Positions 7,258 through 14,404 of a stretch of DNA of 26,186 nucleotides are shown in pieces. The stretch's first letter is position 1, and the number at the start of each line of letters is the position of its first letter. Origin of the DNA: a virus; the IMG/VR virus record IMGVR_UViG_3300047175_000267, positions 1 through 26,186 of that record, one strand, 5' to 3'. The notes beneath the pieces are model-generated. The model saw nothing but the letters and a program-made list of their open reading frames with translations, did not search any database and was not told the DNA's origin. Made by a program: the position numbers and the translations under genes.

Positions 7258-9801
7258 TCAGGCGACGGCGAACCAGCCGGTGCTGCCGGTGCCGGTTTGT
7301 TTGATCCAGTAGGTCTGCCCGGCGCCGCCGTTCAGGTTGCGGTAATCCGAGCCAGGCGGCGCGGAGACCACGCCGGCGGGCGAGCCGCGGCCGATACTGG
7401 TGGTGGCGCCGGTGGTTTCCGTGGCGGTGGCAAGACGCAGATGGCCGGCGCCGCCGGGGGCGAGCACCAGATCGCCGGAATTCTGCGTGGTGAGCCGGGC
7501 GCCGCCGGCGCCATCCGGCACGATGTAGTCCGCCAGCGGGACGTCGGCAGCGCACCAGGCGCCGCCATGGGCGTTGAAGGTGACGCTGGCGTTGGCCGGC
7601 ACGGTGAAATCGTAGCCGCTCCAGTTCTGCTGCGGCGGGTTGGAGGTGGCTGGGCGGGAGAACACCACCGGGGCGGCGCAACGGAGTGTAAGCGTGCGCT
7701 GTTCCAGCACCGGCAGGCCGATCTGCGCGCTCGCGGCCGCACCGGCGCCATTGCCAACGATGCTGACGCTGGCGTGGCTGTAGCCGCTGCCGGCATTGTT
7801 GAGCGCGATGCCGATCACTGCGCCGTTGCTGACATAGGCGATCGCGCTCGCGCCCGCCCCGTCGCCGCTGATGTTCACCGTAGCGCTGGTGTATCCGGCG
7901 CCGCCGGCGGTGACGGCGATAAAGCCAAGCTGCCCGGACAACGCCTGCTGACGCAGCGATTGCAGCGTGGAGACCGGGTTGGTGGCGGCAGTGACCAGCA
8001 CCTCATCGAGCAGATCGGGATAGACGATCTGGTTGCCGCCACCGGCCGAAATGCTGCTGGCCACCGGCACGTGGGGGGAGAAGTTCCAAATATTGCCTTG
8101 GATGATCACCGCGTTGGAATTGGCCCACAATGCTTGGCCGATGCTGGCCGCACCGCTGCCCACCAGCGTGTTGCGGGCCACCAGCACATCCTGCGGATTA
8201 TCCAGCAGCAGAATGCCGCCGCCGCCGGCGCTGATGGAAAAGCCGATCCAGTTATCGATAACTGCGAGATCCGTGCATGCAAGCCCGAAATTGTTGCCCT
8301 GCCCATCGGTCTCCACATTGTTCACCAGCACGCCCCAGCCGGTGCAATTAAGAATGATGTTGGCGACCACGCGCATGTTCTGGCTGCCGCCCGGCGTAAT
8401 GCCGTGAACCGCGCCGGTGATGTGGTTGCCGGAAATATCGCTGCAAATCGAGCCGCCGGCGTCGATGCCGTATTGCGAGGCGCCGGTGATCACGTTGCCG
8501 CAAACCCGGCTGTAGGAGACGTTGGCCAGAATGCCGCCGCCGCCGGGTGCGCCGTTGCCTGCAAGCTGGTTGCCGGTAATCGCGAGCGCCTGGCCTGCGG
8601 CGGCGATGCCGTAGATGCTATTATTGTAACATACATTGCCCGCGGCCACCATGTAGATGGCATCGGGATTGGCGTTGCCCCACACCGGTGGCGTGGTGTT
8701 GGTGGCGTTGAAGTTGCCGATGGAGATGCCGCGCTGGTTGTTCCAGGCCGCGCAGTTGACCACCTGGCAATATTCAAGCTTCTGCACCAGCGCCGGATCG
8801 GTGTAATCTATGCAGATGCCATAGGCGCCGTTGTCGTGAGCGTGGCAGCCATCCACCCGCAGCGTCAGCAGCGCCTGCGCCCAAATGCCGTGCATCGCGT
8901 TGTTGGTAAACTCGCAGGCCCGCACGGCATGCTGCGTGACCAGCGGATAGGCGGCTTGAAAAGTCAGTCCGCAGCCCATGGTGGGGCCGCGCGCGTTGAG
9001 GAAGCTGCAGCGGTGCAGATCAGCGGCCAAGCAGCCGGGCGTGATCAGCACGCCCCAACTATCGATGGCGATGGTGCTGTTGGCGTCGAACGCGATGCCG
9101 TCGGCGTGGAAGCTGGACGCTTGCACGCTGATCCAGGCGCCGTTGCCCGTTTGGGCCCGGCGCCGCAGCGTGGTCTGGCCGGGCACGCCCAGCAGCGTGG
9201 CGGCGGTGCCAGCGATCGTCCATTGGCCGCTGACGCAATAGGTTTTCGCGCCAAGCCGCACCGGTTGGCCGGAGGCGAGCGCGGCGGAAAGTGCCGCGGT
9301 GTCGTCCGTCACGCCGTCGCCCGCGGCGCCGTAATCCTCCGCCGCCACCGCGTTGGCGAACAGCGCGGCAAGCGTGCGCGTGGCGCTGGCGCCGGCCGGC
9401 TGCGCCACCAGTGCGCCGCCATTCACGTCGCTCACATTCGGCAGGCCGGACATGAACTGCGCGTAGGTGGCGGCGGCGTTCGCGCCCCCCTGCGCCAATG
9501 GCACGATATTGGCGGCGGTGGGGATGGTTGCAGACGCGAGGCCGGCGATCGCAAACGGCGCTGCGCCGGTCAACGTGCCGTTGTTGATCGCCAGACCCGC
9601 GCCGAGTGCAATCGGCGCCGGCGGTCCAGGCGTTGCACCGGCGCGCCCCAGCAACTGTCCCGGAGCCAGCGCGATCACTGGTTGGCAGGTGGCCAGCATC
9701 TGCGCCAGGCTCGCCTGCCGCGCCACCCCACCTTGGCTGCACATGAAGGCGTCGGTGGCGGCGGAGGCAGTGGCGGCGGGCAGCTGATTGATCGTGGGCA
9801 T
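7258..9801 (-). CDS. beta-helix tailspike / tail fibre, paralogue of the giant fibre N-terminus
   Basis: The protein has 847 residues. The first 74 align without gaps to the giant fibre, about half of them identical by hand count, so both probably attach through the same kind of anchor. Near 155 a pectate-lyase-3-type start appears (EDYGAAGDGVTDDTAALSAA, then LGAKTYCVSGQW). A right-handed parallel beta-helix follows to about 620, with the repetitive asparagine- and glycine-rich turns of that fold (GNVITGASQYGIDAGGS, ARNTLVGSG). Residues about 627-695 hold two repeats of the GGAGYTSATVNISGDGAGA type. The C-terminus (NLNGGAGQTYWIKQTGTGS) looks like a common phage fibre tip. It stops 28 nt before the giant fibre ATG. 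It may be a surface-glycan depolymerase; catalytic residues cannot be assigned by eye. Confidence 0.88.
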   Translation of the reverse strand: MPTINQLPAATASAATDAFMCSQGGVARQASLAQMLATCQPVIALAPGQLLGRAGATPGPPAPIALGAGLAINNGTLTGAAPFAIAGLASATIPTAANIVPLAQGGANAAATYAQFMSGLPNVSDVNGGALVAQPAGASATRTLAALFANAVAAEDYGAAGDGVTDDTAALSAALASGQPVRLGAKTYCVSGQWTIAGTAATLLGVPGQTTLRRRAQTGNGAWISVQASSFHADGIAFDANSTIAIDSWGVLITPGCLAADLHRCSFLNARGPTMGCGLTFQAAYPLVTQHAVRACEFTNNAMHGIWAQALLTLRVDGCHAHDNGAYGICIDYTDPALVQKLEYCQVVNCAAWNNQRGISIGNFNATNTTPPVWGNANPDAIYMVAAGNVCYNNSIYGIAAAGQALAITGNQLAGNGAPGGGGILANVSYSRVCGNVITGASQYGIDAGGSICSDISGNHITGAVHGITPGGSQNMRVVANIILNCTGWGVLVNNVETDGQGNNFGLACTDLAVIDNWIGFSISAGGGGILLLDNPQDVLVARNTLVGSGAASIGQALWANSNAVIIQGNIWNFSPHVPVASSISAGGGNQIVYPDLLDEVLVTAATNPVSTLQSLRQQALSGQLGFIAVTAGGAGYTSATVNISGDGAGASAIAYVSNGAVIGIALNNAGSGYSHASVSIVGNGAGAAASAQIGLPVLEQRTLTLRCAAPVVFSRPATSNPPQQNWSGYDFTVPANASVTFNAHGGAWCAADVPLADYIVPDGAGGARLTTQNSGDLVLAPGGAGHLRLATATETTGATTSIGRGSPAGVVSAPPGSDYRNLNGGAGQTYWIKQTGTGSTGWFAVA

Positions 9802-9804
9802 TTT

Positions 9805-10296
9805 TCAGCTCCCCACCACGATTGGGTTGCCGCCCTGATCGGTGAGTTCCTGCCCGGTATCGGTGACCAGCACGGCGGAGGTTGGGGATGGGCCGCTGAG
9901 GCTGTAGACCGGCAGGGCGATGCTGCGCGACACCACGCGGCCGGAGGCGAGAGTGATGGCCAGCGTGACGGTGTAAATGGTGCCGCTGTTGCCGGCGGCG
10001 CACCAGACGATCACCTGGGTGCCGTCCATCGCCACGCTGTTCAGCACCAGATCGCCAGTGGCATCAGGGCTGCTGGTGGCGGTGACGGCCACCACCGAGT
10101 CGCCATCGTCGCCCGCCACCGCGGCGGAAATATCAACGGCGTAATCCAGCACGTCGTTGGGGTCCTTGGCCGGCCAGCTCGGCATGACCGGCGGCGCGGC
10201 CACCGCTCCGCGCGGCACCGGCACGAAGCCATCGACCAGCACCAGGCGCGCGGTGCTGGGGCGGTAGACATGGGTGGACGATGCCGTGCCGGACAT
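9805..10296 (-). CDS. fibre-tail adaptor-like protein with Ig-like domain
   Basis: The ATG at 10296 is preceded by CGGAG six bases upstream, which favours 163 residues over the longer open frame reaching 10503. The N-terminus (VYRPSTARLVLVDGFVPVP) is followed by WPAKDPNDVLDYAVDISAAV and a beta-rich segment (GNSGTIYTVTLAITLASGRVVS) ending in ALPVYSL. This KDP-D-LDY plus YTVT-I-T--GR pattern resembles the family usually named phage fibre-tail adaptor: short Ig-like proteins that link receptor-binding proteins to the baseplate. It lies between the glycine-rich fibre and the two anchor-sharing fibres, and it stops 3 nt before the ATG of the 847-residue tailspike, which fits translational coupling. 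Confidence 0.72.
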   Translation of the reverse strand: MSGTASSTHVYRPSTARLVLVDGFVPVPRGAVAAPPVMPSWPAKDPNDVLDYAVDISAAVAGDDGDSVVAVTATSSPDATGDLVLNSVAMDGTQVIVWCAAGNSGTIYTVTLAITLASGRVVSRSIALPVYSLSGPSPTSAVLVTDTGQELTDQGGNPIVVGS

Positions 10297-10354
10297 GACG
10301 TCTCCGAAGATGCTGGATGGAACTGGAAGAGCCGGGGCGACGCAGGTCGCCGCC

Positions 10355-11575
10355 TCACCACTCCAGAATGATGATGCCGCCGGCGCCGTTGCCGCCCGCT
10401 CCGGTGCCCAGGCCACCAGCGCCGCCGGCGCCGGGGAAACTGCCGTTGGCCCCGGATTTGTTAGTTCCGGCGGCCGCGAAGACGCCGGGCGCGCCGCTAC
10501 CATAGGCGTTGCCGCCGCCGGCCCCGCCGATCAGCAGGCTGCTGCTGGCGTAGCCGCTTTGACCGATCTGGCCGGTTGTCAGCCAGCCGGTACCCGAGCC
10601 GGCGCCGCCGGTTGCGCCGCCAGCAGACCCGCTGGCGCCCGCGCCACCGCTTGCCACCGCCGCGGTGCCGAAGCTGCTGCTGACGCCGGCAATGCCAGCC
10701 GTGCCACCGGCACCCACGGTGCAGACCACCGCCGTGCCGGGAACGACCGGGTAATAGCCTTCAACCGTTCCGCCGCCTGCTCCGCCGCCCCCGGCGGCGC
10801 CGCCGCCCGCCGCGCCGCCCCCGCCGCCTCCGGCCATGCGCAGCTTCACCTGGGTTACGCCAAACGGCGGGATCCAGTTCTGGGTGCTGGCGATCACCTG
10901 CATCGTGTTATAGCCGGGTGACAACTGCGGCAATTTATAGGGCAGAAACGGCGCAGCGGGATAGGTGGCAATGGTGCCGCCGCCGATTGAAGTCTGCGTG
11001 TTGAACACGGTAATCACATACAACCCCACCCAGCCGGTATCCGGGGTGGGGGTAACCTGAAATCCGGTCGTTGCCGCCGCGCCAGCCACCAAGCGTAACG
11101 CCACCTGCGCGCTGCGCAGCGTGTTCTGGCCGGTGCCAGCGTTGTTGGGCCCGCTATACGGTTGTGAAGGATTGGCGGCGTTATAGTAGGGCAGCACGAC
11201 AGGATCGAGGTCGCTTTCCTGGAAACTTGCTTCGATCAGATAATTGATCGCGGTGTCGGTGCCGGTAGGGGCGGTAAGGGTAAAGCTGGTGCTGTTCAGA
11301 TTGATGCCCATTTTCACCACGTTCTGGGTGGTGTCAGCGGGCAGCGAGCCATATGGCGTGCTATCCACCGGGCCGAAACTCGTGATGCTGCCAGGACCGA
11401 TGAGGACCGACATGCTGGCCGGCGCCGTGGGCGTGCAGGCCAGACCATCGGCCACCACGGCGGTTCCCAGCGCCATCTGCGCCAGATACCCAACCGCCAG
11501 CATGGCGTTGCGGTTCACGGAGAGAATATCGGTATCCTGCGGAATGCTGCCCGGATAAACAATGGTGCGATCCAT
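10355..11575 (-). CDS. tail fibre with C-terminal glycine-rich adhesin domain
   Basis: From the ATG at 11575 (AGGA about eight bases upstream) this encodes 406 residues. Residues 1-244 form a mixed beta region starting MDRTIVYPGSIPQDTDIL. From about 245 to the end comes a dense glycine-rich domain (AGGGGGGAAGGGAAGGGG, and later GGAGGLGTGAGGNGAGG) that closes with IIILEW. Glycine-rich domains ending in a short hydrophobic strand are known from phage adhesins, for example the gp38-type distal tip of T-even-like phages, where polyglycine helices pack together and loops choose the receptor. Here the domain is fused to the baseplate-proximal part. A longer start at 11626 exists but lacks a matching ribosome site. 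It is the first gene after baseplate gpI, the usual place for a main fibre. Confidence 0.85.
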   Translation of the reverse strand: MDRTIVYPGSIPQDTDILSVNRNAMLAVGYLAQMALGTAVVADGLACTPTAPASMSVLIGPGSITSFGPVDSTPYGSLPADTTQNVVKMGINLNSTSFTLTAPTGTDTAINYLIEASFQESDLDPVVLPYYNAANPSQPYSGPNNAGTGQNTLRSAQVALRLVAGAAATTGFQVTPTPDTGWVGLYVITVFNTQTSIGGGTIATYPAAPFLPYKLPQLSPGYNTMQVIASTQNWIPPFGVTQVKLRMAGGGGGGAAGGGAAGGGGAGGGTVEGYYPVVPGTAVVCTVGAGGTAGIAGVSSSFGTAAVASGGAGASGSAGGATGGAGSGTGWLTTGQIGQSGYASSSLLIGGAGGGNAYGSGAPGVFAAAGTNKSGANGSFPGAGGAGGLGTGAGGNGAGGIIILEW

Positions 11576-11701
11576 GTGTGGGTCCTGTGAGGAAGGAGCG
11601 TGGTGGTGGTTGCAGCAAGCGAGCAAGACCGGCCAGAGGCTCCGCGGCTTGTCCCCGGTCAGGGGTGCGCGGGTAAAACCCCGGCGTTTCGTCCTGACTG
11701 C
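11576..11701 (-). other. intergenic spacer between baseplate and fibre genes
   Basis: This 126-nt stretch is the longest gap in the window. On the minus strand it holds two small GC hairpins, CGGG with CCCG around an AT-rich loop and CCCC-TGACC-GGGG, then the AGGA ribosome site of the glycine-rich fibre. No T-tract follows the hairpins, so a classical intrinsic terminator is not supported. A promoter for the fibre genes is possible, but I cannot point to convincing -35/-10 boxes. Confidence 0.4.
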
Positions 11702-12388
11702 TCAGTTCGTCACAATCACCCAGGCCGTGGTTGCCACCGGCATGATGGCGGCGATGGCGGCGGTGATGTCGGAGTCTCGAATGGTGCTCGCGGCCATGGC
11801 TGGGGTGGTGTATTGCGCCTGGCCCACGCCATAGCCGCTCGCGCCGCCGCCATAACCGTTGGTGTTAGAAACTCCCGCGCCAAACGGGCGGTAGGCGTGC
11901 ACGAAACACTGGAATGGCAAGGCGAAGCTGCCGTATCCGCCAGCCGTGTTATAGGCGAGCGCGCTGGCAATGGTGTAGGCGCCGGTATCCTGTAGTCGCG
12001 CTGGTTCGAAAATATCCGCCGGGCGGCTGGTGAGTTCCACCAGCTTGGTGGTGAGTGCGTTGCGGGTGGCGCGCGGCGCCAGCAGGCTCGCCTGAATGCG
12101 GGCGCGCAGGCTGCTGTCGGGCTCGCTTGCACCGCGCACCATGCCGCCGGCGAAAAAATCCTGCGCCACCAGATCGAGAAATATATCGGTCGCGGTGGCG
12201 ATCCGGGTTTGCAACTGGGTGTAGCCGAGCAGGCTGACCAAATTGGTCCAGGCGGACGCCAGACCGTTCAGCAGGCCATCGAGCACCGGCGTGCTGTCGG
12301 GAAACCAGCCGTTCGGGAGCACCGATTTCAGGCGCGCGACAATATCCGATTGCGTGCCGGCGGTGGGGGAGAGCGAGAGCAGCGCCAT
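11702..12388 (-). CDS. baseplate wedge protein, gpI / Mu gp48-like
   Basis: The protein has 228 residues. The N-terminal half (LKSVLPNGWFPDSTPVLDGL, SAWTNLVSLLGYTQLQTRIA, TDIFLDLVAQDFFAGG) matches the helical pattern of the P2 gpI / Mu gp48 family, which closes the baseplate wedge beside gpJ. Family members contain such a DxFLDxxAxDFFG segment followed by SLRxRI (here SSLRARIQASLL). The C-terminal part is rich in glycine and tyrosine (NTNGYGGGASGYGVGQ) and is probably the arm that meets fibres. It starts 3 nt after the gpJ stop and is the last baseplate gene before the fibre module, as in Mu and P2. Confidence 0.82.
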   Translation of the reverse strand: MALLSLSPTAGTQSDIVARLKSVLPNGWFPDSTPVLDGLLNGLASAWTNLVSLLGYTQLQTRIATATDIFLDLVAQDFFAGGMVRGASEPDSSLRARIQASLLAPRATRNALTTKLVELTSRPADIFEPARLQDTGAYTIASALAYNTAGGYGSFALPFQCFVHAYRPFGAGVSNTNGYGGGASGYGVGQAQYTTPAMAASTIRDSDITAAIAAIMPVATTAWVIVTN

Positions 12389-12391
12389 GGC

Positions 12392-13522
12392 TCAGGCGAT
12401 CCCCAAGGTGCCGGCCATGATCACGCCGTTGCCCGGAATGATCAGGTCGGCGGTGGCGCCGTTCAAGGTTACGCCGGTCACGTTGGTAACCAGCGGCGAG
12501 GCGTCGTAGGCGATTTGCGCGAGCCGGCTCCACGGCAGCGGCGCGCCGATCGGCAGCGCGTTCAGCGTGGCGGTCAGCGCGGCGGTAACGGCGGCGATGG
12601 CGGCTGGTAGCGTGGAGGGATTGGCCACCGTCAGCGTCATCGAAACGGCGGCTGGATAGATCGTCGGCGGCAACACCGCGAACACCGAGCCGATCGGCCG
12701 CACCGCCTCCACCGCGGCGGTGGCGGCGCTCAGCAGCGAGGTGGGCGGATTACCGCTGCCGTCGTTCAACGTAATCAGGAAGCTGCCTGGCTGGGTGGTG
12801 CCGCCGGCGGCGGTGTTCTCGACAATAGTGTAGGTCAGACCTTGCTGCACGCCTTGCAGCGCGGTCGCCACCGCGAGCGGCGTGGCCAGCGAAAGGCTTT
12901 GGATATAATTGGCGAAACGCGCGCGGAACGCCGGATCGGTCTCGGCGTCGGCGCCGCCGGCGAACGGCAGCGCGTTGGTCACGGTATCGATCCCGGCGAT
13001 GGCGCTGCCCAGCACGGTTGCCGTGCCAGGCTGCAAGTTGCCAGCCGCGCCGGGCGTATTGGCGGCCACCGGCACGATCAGCGAGGCCACGCCGGCGGCG
13101 AGCGTGTAGCCGTTGGCGGTGGCGCTGTAGGCCGGGTTGGCAGGGCTGCCGGTAACGCTAAGGCTCTGGCTGCCATCGGCGCTGCGGATCTGCGTACCCA
13201 CCGGAATGAACGCGGTCAGCGTGGTGGTGTAGCGCGCGAGCGTAACCGCGCCGGCCGCCGCGGTGGCGGGCAGGCGGGCGAGCGAATAATCCGCCATCCA
13301 GCTATCCAGATCTGGCCCGGTGCTGGTGGCTGCGCGGGTAACGCCGAGCACTTGCACGATCAGCCACTGCACCCACAGCGCCACCGCCGCGTTGGCTTCC
13401 AGGATCGCGCGCAGCACCGAGCCCACCGAAAGATCGATCAACTGGCTCGCCGAACCCTGCACCGCCGCGGCCATGGTTTGCATCAGCGCGGCGAATGTTT
13501 GAAGCAGACGCTGCATGTTCAC
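12392..13522 (-). CDS. J: baseplate J-like protein (Mu gp47 / P2 gpJ family)
   Basis: The protein has 376 residues and the features of Baseplate_J: an N-terminal helical segment with DLSVGSVLRAILEANAAVAL, then DLDSWMADYSLARLPATAAAGAVTLAR, a beta-rich region with IPVGTQIRSADG, and the conserved GGADAETDPAFRARF motif near the middle. Baseplate J proteins form the wedge ring that triggers sheath contraction. The start is a GTG at 13522 that overlaps the gpW stop as GTGA; an ATG two codons inside (13516) is an equally reasonable start. It lies between gpW and gpI as expected. The length is in the normal range of about 300-390 residues. Confidence 0.92.
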   Translation of the reverse strand: MNMQRLLQTFAALMQTMAAAVQGSASQLIDLSVGSVLRAILEANAAVALWVQWLIVQVLGVTRAATSTGPDLDSWMADYSLARLPATAAAGAVTLARYTTTLTAFIPVGTQIRSADGSQSLSVTGSPANPAYSATANGYTLAAGVASLIVPVAANTPGAAGNLQPGTATVLGSAIAGIDTVTNALPFAGGADAETDPAFRARFANYIQSLSLATPLAVATALQGVQQGLTYTIVENTAAGGTTQPGSFLITLNDGSGNPPTSLLSAATAAVEAVRPIGSVFAVLPPTIYPAAVSMTLTVANPSTLPAAIAAVTAALTATLNALPIGAPLPWSRLAQIAYDASPLVTNVTGVTLNGATADLIIPGNGVIMAGTLGIA

Positions 13523-13884
13523 GCATCCACGCTGAAACTGAGAACCTGGGTCTGGGCGCTTGCGGCATCGGTGTAGCGCAGTTGCACCAGCACCTGGCTT
13601 GCATTGGTGGCGGTCACATCGATGGTGGGCTCGGGGGTGTTGGCCACCGCCGCCTCGCCGAAGATCTGGCTGCGGATTACCGCGCGGATTTGCAGCGCGT
13701 TGCCCGGTTGACCGACGAATTGCGGCAGACCGGCGCCGTAGCCGAGTTGCCAGATATAGTCGCCGGCGTTGGTCAGCAACCGCCGCAGCACGCGTTGCTG
13801 GGTCAGTGCCGGCACATCCGCCAGCGCCAGATCGCCGGTGGGGCTGAGCGCGAGATCGTTGCCGAAATCATGTGAAAGGTCCAA
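13519..13884 (-). CDS. W: baseplate wedge protein, gpW / T4 gp25-like
   Basis: The protein has 121 residues. DLALSPTGDLALADVPALTQQRVLRRLLTN and GDYIWQLGYGAGLPQFVG match the gp25/gpW family. In this family the protein bridges wedge and central hub, with a lysozyme-like fold that is not enzymatic. The frame opens with TTG, not ATG. GAGGGA sits about seven bases upstream, and no in-frame ATG lies near the expected N-terminus, so the TTG start is supported. The stop overlaps the GTG of the gpJ gene by four bases. A mixed beta segment (LVQLRYTDAASAQTQVLSF) makes the C-terminus. Confidence 0.9.
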   Translation of the reverse strand: MDLSHDFGNDLALSPTGDLALADVPALTQQRVLRRLLTNAGDYIWQLGYGAGLPQFVGQPGNALQIRAVIRSQIFGEAAVANTPEPTIDVTATNASQVLVQLRYTDAASAQTQVLSFSVDA

Positions 13885-13894
13885 GCGCTTTCCC

Positions 13895-14404
13895 TCATCC
13901 GCCGGAGTTCATGCCCACCGAGCCGGAAGCGTCGGTGATGGCGCCGTTGACCGAAAGGTTGCCGGTGATGCTGGCGTTGCCGGTTAGAGCCAAATTGCCG
14001 GTAAGGGTGAACTGGGTGGCGTTGCCGGCGATGCTGCCATCGGCGAGCAGCTTCAGAAACGTGCCATTCGCGTGCACCAGCCAGAATTCCCCTGCCGGCG
14101 CAGGCGGCGGCTGGTTGGTCTGGCTGAACGCGGCACCCAGAATAATGCCGTGCTCGGCCTCGCCTTCCTGCGCGATCACCAGCACCTGTTGGCCCGGTGT
14201 GGGCGGGCAGACCAGGCCCCATCCGCTGCCGCCCCAGGCGGTCAGGATCGGCAGCCAGCCGCTCAGCACGCCTTCCGGCTGGAACAGCACGCGCGCCGTA
14301 TAGGTGCTGGGATCGACCGAACTGACCAGGCCGAAACGCGGCTGCGCAAACGCCGCGTCCAACCCGGCGGCGTGCGCCTTCAAAGCGTTCAGCAGGCGTT
14401 GCAT
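13895..14404 (-). CDS. V: baseplate central spike protein, gpV / Mu gp45-like
   Basis: The protein has 169 residues. An N-terminal helix leads into an OB-fold (about 22-95, RFGLVSSVDPSTYTARVLF through GQQVLVIAQEGEAEHGIILG), then a linker (QTNQPPPAPAGEF) and a repetitive beta-prism (LTGNLALTGNASITGNLSVN). That is the layout of the P2 gpV / Mu gp45 membrane-piercing spike that sits under the hub. The C-terminus (DASGSVGMNSGG) lacks the HxH iron-binding motif found at the tip of several family spikes. The ATG overlaps the gpD stop by one base (TAATG), so the two hub proteins are translationally coupled. Confidence 0.9.
   Translation of the reverse strand: MQRLLNALKAHAAGLDAAFAQPRFGLVSSVDPSTYTARVLFQPEGVLSGWLPILTAWGGSGWGLVCPPTPGQQVLVIAQEGEAEHGIILGAAFSQTNQPPPAPAGEFWLVHANGTFLKLLADGSIAGNATQFTLTGNLALTGNASITGNLSVNGAITDASGSVGMNSGG

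Noticed and set aside
7222-10371. 1049-codon open frame on the + strand opposite the 847-residue spike and the adaptor
   Set aside because: Translation is low-complexity (A, G, R, H, D) with no domains. It follows from the absence of stop codons in GC-rich DNA opposite real genes, and it spans two minus-strand genes with clear families.
10297-10503. Longer start for the adaptor gene
   Set aside because: The extension overlaps the end of the glycine-rich fibre gene, while the ATG at 10296 has CGGAG at good spacing.
11576-11701. Intrinsic terminator between baseplate and fibre genes
   Set aside because: Small GC hairpins are present but no T-run follows on the transcribed strand, so termination is not supported.
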